This document shows positions 46,430 to 55,674 of a stretch of DNA of 64,000 nucleotides, one piece after another. The stretch's first letter is position 1, and every line of letters starts with the position of its first letter. This DNA is from Halieaceae bacterium. Its GTDB lineage: Bacteria > Pseudomonadota > Gammaproteobacteria > Pseudomonadales > Halieaceae. The position numbers were made by a program, and so were the translations under genes. The stretch covers positions 55,960 to 119,959 of the forward strand of contig JAHEEV010000001.1 of assembly GCA_024640505.1 (NCBI GenBank), given 5' to 3'. The notes under the pieces were generated by a model. The model ran no database searches. It saw nothing but the letters and a program-made list of their open reading frames with translations, and was not told where the DNA came from.

Positions 46430-47292
46430 AATTCTGGCAGGCCATCACCTGGTGCGAGACGGAGCAGTTGCCCGAGATCGCCCGCTTTGCGGAGGACATC
46501 GGCTTCCATGGCCTGATGGGTGGCGACCACGCGGTCTACCCGGAGACCATCGCCCCCGATTACCCCTACGCCGACGACGGCCTGCCGCCCATGCAGCCTG
46601 ACGATGAATACCCGGACCAGACCGCCATCTTCGCCGCCATGGCGGCGGTCACCCAGCGGCTGCGCTTCACCACCGGGGTCTATGTGCTGCCTTTGCGTAA
46701 TCCCCACGAGGTGGCGCGAGCCACCGCAACCCTGGCCATCCTCAGCGGTGGCCGTTTCGTGCTGGGGGTGGGCGTGGGCTGGATGAAGGAGGAGTTCGAT
46801 ATCTATGGTGTGGATTTTCGCCGACGCGGCCGGCGCACCGACGAGATGATCGAGGTGCTGCAGAAATTGTGGACGGGCCGGATGGTGGAGCACCACGGGG
46901 AGCACTTCGATTTTCCCCGGGTGCAACTGAGTCCGGCGCCCGAAACGCCGCCGCCCCTCTACATCGGGGGCGCCAGCGAGGTGGCCCTGCGCCGCGCTGC
47001 ACGGGTGGGTGATGGCTACATTGGAGCCGGAACCGACCCCGACGAGGTGCCGGGGCTGCTGCAGCGGCTGCGTGAACTGCGCGAGGAGTACGGGCGCGCT
47101 CACCTGCCTTTCGAGGCGATGCTCGGCCTCACGGCGGAACCCTCCCTGGCATTGTTTGAGCGCATGGCGGAGGTTGGCCTCGAAAGCACGGTGGTCGCGC
47201 CCTTCGCCTATACCCTCGGCAAGCGCTCTAACCTCGATGACAAGAAGCGGCAGATGGAACACTTTGCCGAGAGCGTGATCCGTCGCTTCTGA
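46426..47292 (+). CDS. LLM-class flavin-dependent oxidoreductase
   Basis: 288-residue luciferase-like TIM barrel: ARFAEDIGFHGLMGGDHAV, RLRFTTGVYVLPLRNPHEVARATATLAILSGGRFVLGVGVGW. Such enzymes use FMN or F420 with a reducing partner; cofactor cannot be told here. The ATG at 46426 overlaps the upstream stop; the longer frame from 46306 lies inside that gene. Likely co-translated with the DUF1254 protein, so a shared pathway is plausible. Confidence 0.88.
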   Translation: MKFWQAITWCETEQLPEIARFAEDIGFHGLMGGDHAVYPETIAPDYPYADDGLPPMQPDDEYPDQTAIFAAMAAVTQRLRFTTGVYVLPLRNPHEVARATATLAILSGGRFVLGVGVGWMKEEFDIYGVDFRRRGRRTDEMIEVLQKLWTGRMVEHHGEHFDFPRVQLSPAPETPPPLYIGGASEVALRRAARVGDGYIGAGTDPDEVPGLLQRLRELREEYGRAHLPFEAMLGLTAEPSLALFERMAEVGLESTVVAPFAYTLGKRSNLDDKKRQMEHFAESVIRRF

Positions 47293-47362
47293 GCCAGCGA
47301 TGGCTGCGCGCAAACGCTGTTACGTCGGACCGCGCGGAACCTTTAGTGCCGCGGCCCCCGGC

Positions 47363-48190
47363 TCAATCATCCCCGGCAGTGGGCAGCTGCGGTGGCTCCA
47401 GCCCATAGAGGGTCGCCGCCCCTGCGCTCATCAGGGCCACCGACTGTCTGCGGTCTTCGCCGCGCAGCACGGCGGCGGCGAGGCGGTTGTCCTCGCCGGC
47501 AATATGCACCGGGCCGCGGGGCAGGTGTAACAGCCCCTCCCTGGCCACCGCTGCAGGATCCATCGCCTGCCCCGATGCAAAATCCACCCCGCTGGCCGCC
47601 ATGGCCGGCGTATCGGTGGCGCCGGCCACGAGTCCCAGGACGTGCACCCCGCAGGGGCGGAGCTCGGCCCACAGGCCCTCCGCCAGCACGATATCGAAGG
47701 CCTTGGTGGCGGCGTAGGTGGTGATGCGGGCGCCCCCGGTGAGGCCGCTGAGTGAACTCATCAGGATGATACCGCCGCGGCCCCGCTCCCGCATGGCCCT
47801 GCCGAAATGGTGGCAGAGCGTGACGGGCCCCTGGCAGTTGAGGCGCAGCAGCTGGCTGGCTTTTTCCAGTGGCTCGTCCAGGAACAGGCCCGCCCCGTGC
47901 ATGGCTCCGGCATTGTAGATCAGCAGGCCGATCTCCAGGTCGCCGGTTATGTCGATGATCCGCTGCGCCAGGTCGGGCGAGGTCAGGTCCACCGCGTGGG
48001 TCCTGACCTCGACACGGTATTCGCCCAGCAGTGTTTCGCGGGCCCTTGCGAGCGGCTCGCCGCGCCGGGCCAGCAACAGCAGGTTGATGCCTGCGGCGGC
48101 CAGTTCCCGGGCAAACGCCAGACCGATGCCCTCGGAGCCACCAGCGACCAGGGCCCAGGGTCCGTACTGAACCGAATCGATCTCGCGCAT
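47363..48190 (-). CDS. Short-chain dehydrogenase/reductase
   Basis: 275-residue SDR: NAD(P) motif AGGSEGIGLAFA near the start (residues ~15-25), NAG in YNAGAMHGA, Ser in LMSSLSG, and YAATKAF (Tyr-x3-Lys). The ATG at 48190 starts MREID and is preceded by GGAG; the open frame further upstream overlaps the divergent region. Substrate unknown. Convergent with the LLM gene. Confidence 0.88.
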   Translation of the reverse strand: MREIDSVQYGPWALVAGGSEGIGLAFARELAAAGINLLLLARRGEPLARARETLLGEYRVEVRTHAVDLTSPDLAQRIIDITGDLEIGLLIYNAGAMHGAGLFLDEPLEKASQLLRLNCQGPVTLCHHFGRAMRERGRGGIILMSSLSGLTGGARITTYAATKAFDIVLAEGLWAELRPCGVHVLGLVAGATDTPAMAASGVDFASGQAMDPAAVAREGLLHLPRGPVHIAGEDNRLAAAVLRGEDRRQSVALMSAGAATLYGLEPPQLPTAGDD

Positions 48191-48357
48191 ACCAACCTGC
48201 TCCCGTCGTGGACCGGGTCGCTTGGCGCGCCCCCGGTGCGGCCAATCCTGGCGATCGCTCACCGTGTCACCGATCGTAGTCTATCATTCTCTGGCATGAC
48301 TGCTGCCCGGACGGTATGGCAGCAGGACCGGAACAGGAAACCCCAGGGGGATCGTGA

Positions 48358-49548
48358 ATGAGACGACGTGATGTGTTGAAAGGGGCCGGCGCTGGCGGCC
48401 TGGCGGGACTGGCGGGTGCGCTCCTGGCGCCACGGGTTGCCATGTCGGCAGAGGGGCGGCCCGACAGCGAGGCCGCGACGGCACTGGACGAACTGCAACA
48501 GGTGCTGGACCGCCTGGAGGCAGACTTCGCCACGCCCGAATTCAAGCTGCGCACGCCGCAGGACTTCGCGGAGGCCAGGCGCGTACTGCTGCATGCCCTG
48601 CTGCACGGCCTGGAAACCTGGCTGGAGGCGGATCCCGCGCGACCGTTTTTCCGCTCGTTCATCCACCAGCACAAGAAGCTGCTGGGCGACAACCCGGACG
48701 CACGCTACTTCTCGGCGGTGATCGACGACAGACACCGCTACCGTATCCGCGGCAACCTGGCCGGAGCGACCTACACCAGCTTCACGATCGAACTGGCGCC
48801 GGATCCCTCGGGGCCGGGCGTCGGCACCACGCTCAACGACACCCAGTTCGAGGCCGATGCGAATGGCGACTACGAGATCATCCTGAGTCGGGAGAAGGAG
48901 CCCGGTAACTGGATGGCACTGCCTGCCGGGGCCACCAGCGTCACAACGCGCCACTACTACGAGCGCAAGGTGAGCATCAACAACGAGCGGCTGCACCAGA
49001 TTCCCATCGACATCGAGAATTTGGATCAGTTGCCGCCGCGAGAGCCCCCCGACGATGAGGGCATCGCCGCGGGTATCCGCCGGGTGGCGGCTTTCGTGCA
49101 GGGCAATGTGGTGGCCGTGAAAGCGGAGACCAGTCCGCCCTGGGTCTCGCGGGTGCCCAACCAGTTCGTGCCGCCGGTCGTCGACGACAGTAACCGGGAC
49201 GTGGGATATGCCGCCGTGGACAACGTGTATGCCATGGCGCCCTTCGTACTGGGGCCGGACCAGGCCCTGGTCATACGCGGGCGATTTCCCAAATGCCGCT
49301 TCGCCAACGTGGTGCTCTTCAACCGCTTCCTGCAGACCCTCGACTATGAGACGCGCACCATTTCCCGCAATCGTGCCCAGACGACCCGGGACGCGGACGG
49401 CAGTTTCGAGATGATCGTGGCTCACCGGGATCCGGGCAGGCCGAACTGGCTGGACACCGAGGGTCGCCCCTACGGCATCATGTTCTGGCGTTTCCAGCTG
49501 CCGGAGGAGAAGATCACGCCGCTACAGACGGAGGTGATCACCCTGTAA
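48358..49548 (+). CDS. Tat-exported DUF1214 protein
   Basis: 396 residues starting MRRRDVLKGAGAGGLAGLAG, a twin-arginine signal peptide. The rest is a DUF1214-type protein (PFFRSF at N-terminal third; late ETRTISRNRAQTTRDADGSFEMIVAHRDPGRPNWLDTEG). It is a close parallel of the next, opposite-strand gene, sharing for example NRAQTT and the NWLDTEG block. Tat export suggests folding or cofactor loading in the cytoplasm. Reaction unknown. Confidence 0.8.
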   Translation: MRRRDVLKGAGAGGLAGLAGALLAPRVAMSAEGRPDSEAATALDELQQVLDRLEADFATPEFKLRTPQDFAEARRVLLHALLHGLETWLEADPARPFFRSFIHQHKKLLGDNPDARYFSAVIDDRHRYRIRGNLAGATYTSFTIELAPDPSGPGVGTTLNDTQFEADANGDYEIILSREKEPGNWMALPAGATSVTTRHYYERKVSINNERLHQIPIDIENLDQLPPREPPDDEGIAAGIRRVAAFVQGNVVAVKAETSPPWVSRVPNQFVPPVVDDSNRDVGYAAVDNVYAMAPFVLGPDQALVIRGRFPKCRFANVVLFNRFLQTLDYETRTISRNRAQTTRDADGSFEMIVAHRDPGRPNWLDTEGRPYGIMFWRFQLPEEKITPLQTEVITL

Positions 49549-49556
49549 CCCTGCTG

Positions 49557-50690
49557 TCAGCCGCCGGACGCCTGCCCGTTCTTCAGTTCAGCCAGGTTGA
49601 CCACGCTGGCCTGTGGTGCCGCCATGTCGCCTTCTGCCAGGAAGAAGCGCCAGAACACCAGCCCGAACGGGTTGCCCTCGGTGTCCAGCCAATTGGGCAG
49701 CCCCGGATCTTCATGGGCGATAATCATCCGGAAGCTGCCATCCTCCTCCAGTGTCGTCTGCGCGCGGTTGAGTGAGACCGTGCGGCGGGTGTAGTCGAGG
49801 GTCTGCTGGAAGCGATTCCACAGGCACACGTTGCCGAAGCGGCACTCGGGCCAGCGACCGGTGATAACCAGCGCCTGGTCGCTATCGATGAAGAAGGGCG
49901 CCATGGAGTAGTGGGCGTCGAAGGCCGCCAGCCCGAAGTCGCCGGGAGGTACCGGTACCGGGAAGGTGTTGGGGGTCAGCGACAGGAAGCCCGGGGGCTC
50001 GGAATTGGCCATGGGCGGCATGCCCAGGGTGCGGGTGCGCACGGCATTGCAGACCCTGCGGATACCGGCGGCCACGCTGGCGTCATCGGGCGGCGGGGGT
50101 GGGGCCGTGGCGGTCAGGCACTCGATGCGCATCCGCGGCTCCAGGTCCGGGTTCATGGCCGCTGCCGAGGTGTGCTCGAAGTAGTGGCGGGTGGTAACCC
50201 GGGAGCTGCCGGGAGCCAGCGCCAGCCAGTTTTTCGCCTTCGGCTCACCGCCCAGGTACAGGGTGAAGTGACCGTTGCTGTCTATTTCGAGGTCATTGTC
50301 GTTGATGACGCCGGCCGTGTTGCTGGCCATGTGCCCCTCCTCGGCGCCGACCTCGATGGTCAGGGAGAAATAGGCGGCACCCTCCAGGGTGCCGTGAATC
50401 ACGTAACGGTGCTCGGGGCTGACCGGGGCGTCAAAGTAGATGGCGTCGCTGTTATCGCCCGTCAGCTTGCGGCTGGGGGTGACGATGCGCCGGAAGTCCG
50501 GGTTGCTCGCATTCTGCTCGAAATAGCCGACCAGGCCGGCTTCCAGGATATGCATCAGGGCGCGGTGGGAGCCGACCACGTCCTGGGCGGAATGCAGGTT
50601 CCATTCCGGTCCGGACCAGCGCTGATCGATCTCCTGCAGCAGTGCGATCAGTTCGTGCAGGGCCGTGCGGCTTTCGGTTTCCATGCTCAT
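49557..50690 (-). CDS. DUF1214 protein, paralogue without Tat signal
   Basis: 377 residues, no signal peptide. It shares many blocks with the convergent Tat-exported protein 9 bases away (NRAQTTLEEDGSFRMIIAHEDPGLPNWLDTEGNPFG), so the pair probably arose by inverted duplication, one copy being exported and one cytoplasmic. Its start ATG overlaps the stop of the sulfotransferase (ATGA at 50687-50690), tying these two genes together. Confidence 0.82.
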   Translation of the reverse strand: MSMETESRTALHELIALLQEIDQRWSGPEWNLHSAQDVVGSHRALMHILEAGLVGYFEQNASNPDFRRIVTPSRKLTGDNSDAIYFDAPVSPEHRYVIHGTLEGAAYFSLTIEVGAEEGHMASNTAGVINDNDLEIDSNGHFTLYLGGEPKAKNWLALAPGSSRVTTRHYFEHTSAAAMNPDLEPRMRIECLTATAPPPPPDDASVAAGIRRVCNAVRTRTLGMPPMANSEPPGFLSLTPNTFPVPVPPGDFGLAAFDAHYSMAPFFIDSDQALVITGRWPECRFGNVCLWNRFQQTLDYTRRTVSLNRAQTTLEEDGSFRMIIAHEDPGLPNWLDTEGNPFGLVFWRFFLAEGDMAAPQASVVNLAELKNGQASGG

Positions 50691-52000
50691 GTCGTCTCCC
50701 CGGCGCTGTGGCCCGTTGTATCGATGTGTGGATTGCTGGTCTCGTAGGGTATGTTGAAACGCTCCCGGTAGAACATCAAGCGGCGGTCCACCTCCCCGGC
50801 GTCCAGGCCGAAATCGGCCAGGCTGTAGCGGTGGGCGCCATGCCGGTGCTGCCGGTTCTCCTCCAGCCAGGCCTGCATGGCGCTGCGCGCATCAGGTGTG
50901 AGCTCCATGCCCAGAAAATCGTAAACCCCCAGCACGGCCCGCTCCCAGTCGGCGGTAATGTCCGCGTACTGGATGTCATACTGGTTGCCGGTCGGGGACA
51001 TGGTCTCGCGGACCGCCACCGTTTTCCTGAGCATGCGCTCGATCTTGTTCAGCCACTCCGCAGCCACCCAGTCCGGCGTCACGGTGTCGCTGTCGCGCAC
51101 GATCGCGTTCCAGGTCATGGAGCACGCGGAACCGACGACCTTCACAGGGTCCCGGTGGGAGCAGACCAGCTTCGCGTTGGGAAAAAGGCGCAGCAGTGCG
51201 TCGAGGTCCTGCATGTGCTGTGGTGTTTTCAGCACCCAGGGTTTGTCCTCGGGATCGCCCCGGTACCAGCCGATGATTTTCAGCAGCACCACCATGTACT
51301 GGTAGGCTGCATCCTGGTCGTGGGTCATGAGCCATTCGGCAAAGGAGGGTATTCTCGCCTGGATCTCGAACAGCTGACTGGAGAAGCCATGCTGGATCAG
51401 CCCCACCTCCTCTTCCACTTCGAAAGTGCCCAGGGGGTGGACCGCGGCGATCTGCGGGCTCATGTAAAGGACGGCCTTGAGCCCTTTCTCCAATGATTCG
51501 ATGCGCGGATCGACAGCGCCCCGCTCGCGGGCGGTGAAGCTCTCGGGCCAGGGCACCGGGTAGACACTCTCCCAGGCTTTCAGGTGGGCAAAGCGCTCAT
51601 CGCAGGCCAGCAGCCGGTGCAGCCGCGTGGTGCCCGAGCGGGCCAGGCCGACCACCACGACCGGGTCCGGCAGGTGGCGATCGAGAATCTCGGGGTGACG
51701 CCGCAGCAGATCCTGTGCATAGAGCCGGTGCTTGAGCAGCCTCACTATGTTGGTGCGGTTCATGAACCGGCCAACCGGATTCAGGTCAGCCTCAGTCTCC
51801 AGGCACTGGATCAGCAGCTGCATAGGCGGCAGGAAGTCCTCGCTGCCGAAGTCCTGCAGCCCCGTTTCACGCCGGGCGCGTGATATCAGTGCATCCGCGT
51901 TCAGGTCGAGCCTGGCCAGGCCCACGGTGCGGGCCGCCCCGACGACGCGATTGAGCACGCGGATCGGTCGGCGGTGATAGTCGGTTGCCTTTGGCAGCAT
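50687..52000 (-). CDS. Sulfotransferase family protein
   Basis: Predicted PAPS-dependent sulfotransferase (437 residues). The 5'-phosphosulfate loop is VVVGLARSGTTRLHRLL and the 3'-phosphate motif is in KLVCSHRDPVKVVGSACSMTW. The ATG at 52000 (MLPKATDY) is chosen; an upstream frame adds unlikely residues. It overlaps the DUF1214 gene start. It could sulfate a lipid or small alcohol, which fits the sulfatase genes 5-18 kb away, but the acceptor is unknown. Confidence 0.85.
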   Translation of the reverse strand: MLPKATDYHRRPIRVLNRVVGAARTVGLARLDLNADALISRARRETGLQDFGSEDFLPPMQLLIQCLETEADLNPVGRFMNRTNIVRLLKHRLYAQDLLRRHPEILDRHLPDPVVVVGLARSGTTRLHRLLACDERFAHLKAWESVYPVPWPESFTARERGAVDPRIESLEKGLKAVLYMSPQIAAVHPLGTFEVEEEVGLIQHGFSSQLFEIQARIPSFAEWLMTHDQDAAYQYMVVLLKIIGWYRGDPEDKPWVLKTPQHMQDLDALLRLFPNAKLVCSHRDPVKVVGSACSMTWNAIVRDSDTVTPDWVAAEWLNKIERMLRKTVAVRETMSPTGNQYDIQYADITADWERAVLGVYDFLGMELTPDARSAMQAWLEENRQHRHGAHRYSLADFGLDAGEVDRRLMFYRERFNIPYETSNPHIDTTGHSAGETT

Positions 52001-52239
52001 GTCCGGGCGGGGTTCCAGTGCGGTCCTGATGCAGCAAGGGTAACCTACCAGCCCGCAACGCTGACATCCCTGCCCGGTTTGCGATGTACAAGCTGTTGAA
52101 CCGTGGGCCATATTCGGGGCTCTGTAACTGCGGGTGCACCGGCCCGGGTTTATGCTGTCGTGACAAACTCTATACTGGCGCGGCGTTGCAGCGCGCCTGG
52201 CTGGAATAAAAGTAACGATACAACTGGGGAGCAAATACC

Positions 52240-53241
52240 GTGAGTAAAGTCCTGATTACCGGCGCCACCGGCTTCATCGGCAACCATGTGACGCGACTCT
52301 GCCTGGAGCGGGGCGATGAGGTGCGCGTCATGGTGATGCCGGGGGAAGACCGCTCTCCGCTGGCTGGCATGGATGTCGAGTTCGTCGAAGGCAACCTGCT
52401 GGATCCGGCGTCTCTGGGCCCCGCGGTCAAGGGCGTGGAGCGGTTGTATCACCTGGCTGCACTGTTTGCGATCTGGACCAAAGACCCCGACCTGCACTTC
52501 AAGATCAACGTGGAGGGCGCCCGCGCGATGATGCAGGCCGCCCTGGCGGCCGATGTGGAAAAGGTGGTCTATACCAGCAGCATTGCCGCCATCGGGGTGG
52601 CCGGCAAGGGCGCCATGGCCACCGAGGAGACACCCTTCTGCAGCTGGGCTTTCGCCAGCGATTACATACTGTCGAAATACATAAGCCACCTGCTGGTGAA
52701 GGGCATGCTGCACGACGGGCTGCCCGTGACCATGGTCCTGCCCGGCCTGCCTTTCGGGCCCGGTGATCGGGCGCCGACACCTACGGGCACCATGATCATT
52801 AACACGCTACAGGGCAAGATGAAGAATTACTGGGACGGGGGCGTCTGTCCGGTGGATGTGCGCGACGTGGCCGCGGGTCACGTGCTGGCGATGGAAAAAG
52901 GCAGGATCGGCGAGTCCTATATCCTGGGCAATACCCAGGCCAATATGAGCAATCGGGAGTTCCTGCAACTGATCGGACGGATCGCGGGTATCGACGGCGT
53001 CGCCACCCGTGAAATCTCGGAAAAAATGATGCTGCGGGTGGCCCGTGCCGCCGAGTTTATCAGCAGGATTACCGGCCGGGCGCCGGTGACCACCTACAAG
53101 AATTCGCTCTTCATCATGCAGCACTGCTACATCGATGCCTCCAAGGCGGTGGCTGAACTGGGCCTGCCCCAGACACCGATCGAGACGGCCGTCGAGGACG
53201 CTATCACGTGGTTCCGCGCCAACGGTTATGTAAACGGTTGA
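52240..53241 (+). CDS. NAD-dependent epimerase/dehydratase, HpnA-like
   Basis: 333-residue extended SDR: ITGATGFIGNHVTRLC at the N-terminus, YHLAALFAIW, SDYILSKYISHLL (Tyr-x3-Lys) and VCPVDVRDVAAGHVLAMEKG. It resembles the dihydroflavonol-4-reductase-like HpnA group seen near hopanoid and steroid genes. GTG start with GGGGAG ten bases upstream. Substrate probably a lipid or sterol-like ketone, uncertain. Confidence 0.84.
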   Translation: MSKVLITGATGFIGNHVTRLCLERGDEVRVMVMPGEDRSPLAGMDVEFVEGNLLDPASLGPAVKGVERLYHLAALFAIWTKDPDLHFKINVEGARAMMQAALAADVEKVVYTSSIAAIGVAGKGAMATEETPFCSWAFASDYILSKYISHLLVKGMLHDGLPVTMVLPGLPFGPGDRAPTPTGTMIINTLQGKMKNYWDGGVCPVDVRDVAAGHVLAMEKGRIGESYILGNTQANMSNREFLQLIGRIAGIDGVATREISEKMMLRVARAAEFISRITGRAPVTTYKNSLFIMQHCYIDASKAVAELGLPQTPIETAVEDAITWFRANGYVNG

Positions 53242-53274
53242 GTGTGTGGCGGTACCCTGGTCAAGCCAATGACT

Positions 53275-54606
53275 TTATTTGTCAGGGACGAGGCGGCGGT
53301 AATGGCTCCCGATCATGAAGGCGATGAGCAGCCAGACGCCGACCAGCACGATGTTGAAAACTGCGAATCCCTGCGTGGATAACGCCAGCCAGGTGCTGCC
53401 CACAAAAACCACTGCCGCTGAAAGGACATCCCCTGCGCGTACGAAAAACGTGTCGATCGCCTGCTTGGCCTTGTACTTCTGCTCCCGGGTGGTCGGCAGG
53501 AACAGTACCTGCCTGACCGTATTCTGGAGCGAGTAATCCGTGGCATTCTCGGCGGTTTTCACCCAGCGCACGATACTGAGTACCGGGTAGAACGCCGCCA
53601 AGGCATAGCCCCCCAGCGCAATCAGCGGCAGTATCATGATCGCCACCCGGACCCCGAAAAATTTCAGCACCCGGGAGACCACGAAGAGCTGCAACAGCAG
53701 TCCCGCTATATTGACCACAGTATAGAATTCGGCGTAGAAACTGCCGATGATCTCCTCCCGCGTCAGTCCCTGTGCGGCATCGGAAGCCAGGGTCTGTTCA
53801 GCTGTTGCAAGCACGGTGCGACCGAGAATGTATTCACCGGTGGTATTCACCCAGTTGAGTACCAGCATCAGCAGCGCGATCAACAACAGGTACCGGTTGC
53901 GAAACACGAGGGAGAAGCTGCCGCCATCCCCGACCGGTTCCTCGTCGGCAGTTTGTTGCCGCAGAGGGTCGGTGTCTGCCCGCTGTCGTGTGCTTTCCCG
54001 CCGGGCCACGCTGTGGGTCAGCAGCAGGCTGAGCACCAGTATGCCCGCAGCGACCAGCATAAGCTCGTAGACACCCAGTCGCCCGATCAGCAGGGCAACC
54101 AGGTAACTGCCGGACACGGCACCGAGCGAGGCCCCAAAGGCGACGATTACAAACAGGCGCTCGCCTTCTTCCGGCTTGTAGATGTCATTGGCGAAGGCCC
54201 AGAACTGGGCGGGCACCATCAGGTTGAAAATACCAACCCAGAGAAAGAAAACGACGCCGAGGGATAATTCAAGTCTGGCCAGGAAATAAAACGCCACCAG
54301 GCAGCCGGCAAAGAACAGGGTCACCCCGTTGATCAGCCATCGCCGCGGCAGGCGCGCGGCCAGCCAGCCGTAGAACGGAACGGCCAGCAGCAGCAGCATG
54401 GCCTGGCCCGCGGCGGCATAGCTTTTGATTTCAGCGCCGCCGCCGGCGAGGATCAGGGCCTCACGGACCGGTTTCAGCACGTAGTAGGCACTCAGGATGA
54501 GATAGATGTTCAGCGCCAGCAGCAGTGAGGAGGCCGCTTCACCGGGTTTCACCTCGGTAAACAGGTTGAGGAAGCGTTCCAGGGGGCTGAGCTTTGCGAC
54601 TTCCAT
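53275..54606 (-). CDS. Membrane carrier of the ATP:ADP antiporter/MFS type
   Basis: 443 residues with about twelve helices. AYYVLKPVREALIL near the N-terminus and QFWAFANDIYKPEEGERLF are features of the bacterial NTP/NDP-exchange-type carriers outside obligate intracellular species. The start ATG 54606 is preceded by GAGAGAG; a GTG at 54630 is also possible. Substrate is unknown. It is the first of a leftward series that leads from the envelope cluster. Confidence 0.78.
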   Translation of the reverse strand: MEVAKLSPLERFLNLFTEVKPGEAASSLLLALNIYLILSAYYVLKPVREALILAGGGAEIKSYAAAGQAMLLLLAVPFYGWLAARLPRRWLINGVTLFFAGCLVAFYFLARLELSLGVVFFLWVGIFNLMVPAQFWAFANDIYKPEEGERLFVIVAFGASLGAVSGSYLVALLIGRLGVYELMLVAAGILVLSLLLTHSVARRESTRQRADTDPLRQQTADEEPVGDGGSFSLVFRNRYLLLIALLMLVLNWVNTTGEYILGRTVLATAEQTLASDAAQGLTREEIIGSFYAEFYTVVNIAGLLLQLFVVSRVLKFFGVRVAIMILPLIALGGYALAAFYPVLSIVRWVKTAENATDYSLQNTVRQVLFLPTTREQKYKAKQAIDTFFVRAGDVLSAAVVFVGSTWLALSTQGFAVFNIVLVGVWLLIAFMIGSHYRRLVPDK

Positions 54607-54641
54607 TCGACTCTCTCTCTGGGTTGGCACTGCAGGGCGGC

Positions 54642-55652
54642 TCAGGGTAACGGGTCGACGAACCAGTGCTGGCCGAGCTGCCGGATGGGATTCTCGACCA
54701 GGTCCGCCCGGGATAAAACGGCAGCCTCGGTCACAATCTGCGGCGGCAGGTCGCGCCAGTCGATGGTCCGGGTAAAGCCGGGGGCGCTGAGCGCCGCGAC
54801 CCGCAGATCCGGGCCATCGATCTCGATGAATGCAAGACTCCGCCCGGAGCGCTCGCTGGCGCCGATGAGGAACCGTGGGCCCGAGCCGAGGCAGGCAAGA
54901 CCCACGTAGTGAATACCACCTTTGTTGCCCGGGTAAAAGGCCTGGTGGTGGCCGCTGAGATACAGCCCGACATTGGCTTCCTGCAGCAGTGCTTCCAGCT
55001 CACGGTCGCCGGAAAATTCGGTTTCGCGCCCAATGGCGAATGGCCACAGGGGAACATGGCTGAAGACGATACGATGGCGGTATCTTGGGCCGTGCTCGGC
55101 GAGTACTGCAGCCAGCCAGTTTTTCTGGGCCGGGGGCAGTTTTCCGGTCACTGTCACGTCGAGGGAGAGGAACAGGACGTCACCCATGGCAAAGGCGTAG
55201 TGGTAGGGGTACCCGGTGGCGTCCACGAATGCCAGGTCCGGCTTGCGCTGGCGCCACTGGTCACCGTAGATCTGCCGCTCAGCCTCGAACCCGTGATAGG
55301 CCGATGCATCATGGTTGCCGGGCGTAACGGCAAGCGGTATGCCAGCCTGCTGGATGGGGTCGCTGACATGGGCGTGAAAGGCTTGCCACATTGCCGCAAC
55401 CTCTCCCGCGGCAAGGTGCGGAACCCGCTGCCCCGCGACCATGTCTCCGGCGCTGATGACCAGGTCCGGCCGCAGCGCCAGAATGCGCTCGACTGCCTTG
55501 TCTACCGCCGCGGAGTAATCGGTTGAGCCGTAGCTGCCGTTCAAATCCGCAATCACCGCCACCCGCAGCGGCTCGGCAGCGCTCTCCGGCATCGGGCAAA
55601 CGAGCAGACAGGCCGCAATCAGCAGGTCACGGAGAGGGGTTATGATCTTCAC
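54642..55652 (-). CDS. Exported metallophosphoesterase
   Basis: 336 residues with a signal peptide (LLIAACLLVCPMPESAA). Calcineurin-like motifs in order: VIADLNGSYG, SAGDMVAG, TPGNHDASAY, FSHVPLWPF, GHHQAF. The first motif has Asp-Leu-Asn where D-x-H is common, so the first metal-site His is replaced. GTG start. Likely periplasmic phosphodiesterase or phosphatase. Stands 22 bases from the kinase-like gene on the same strand. Confidence 0.82.
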   Translation of the reverse strand: MKIITPLRDLLIAACLLVCPMPESAAEPLRVAVIADLNGSYGSTDYSAAVDKAVERILALRPDLVISAGDMVAGQRVPHLAAGEVAAMWQAFHAHVSDPIQQAGIPLAVTPGNHDASAYHGFEAERQIYGDQWRQRKPDLAFVDATGYPYHYAFAMGDVLFLSLDVTVTGKLPPAQKNWLAAVLAEHGPRYRHRIVFSHVPLWPFAIGRETEFSGDRELEALLQEANVGLYLSGHHQAFYPGNKGGIHYVGLACLGSGPRFLIGASERSGRSLAFIEIDGPDLRVAALSAPGFTRTIDWRDLPPQIVTEAAVLSRADLVENPIRQLGQHWFVDPLP

Positions 55653-55674
55653 GCGGACCGCTTCACCGGGTTAA

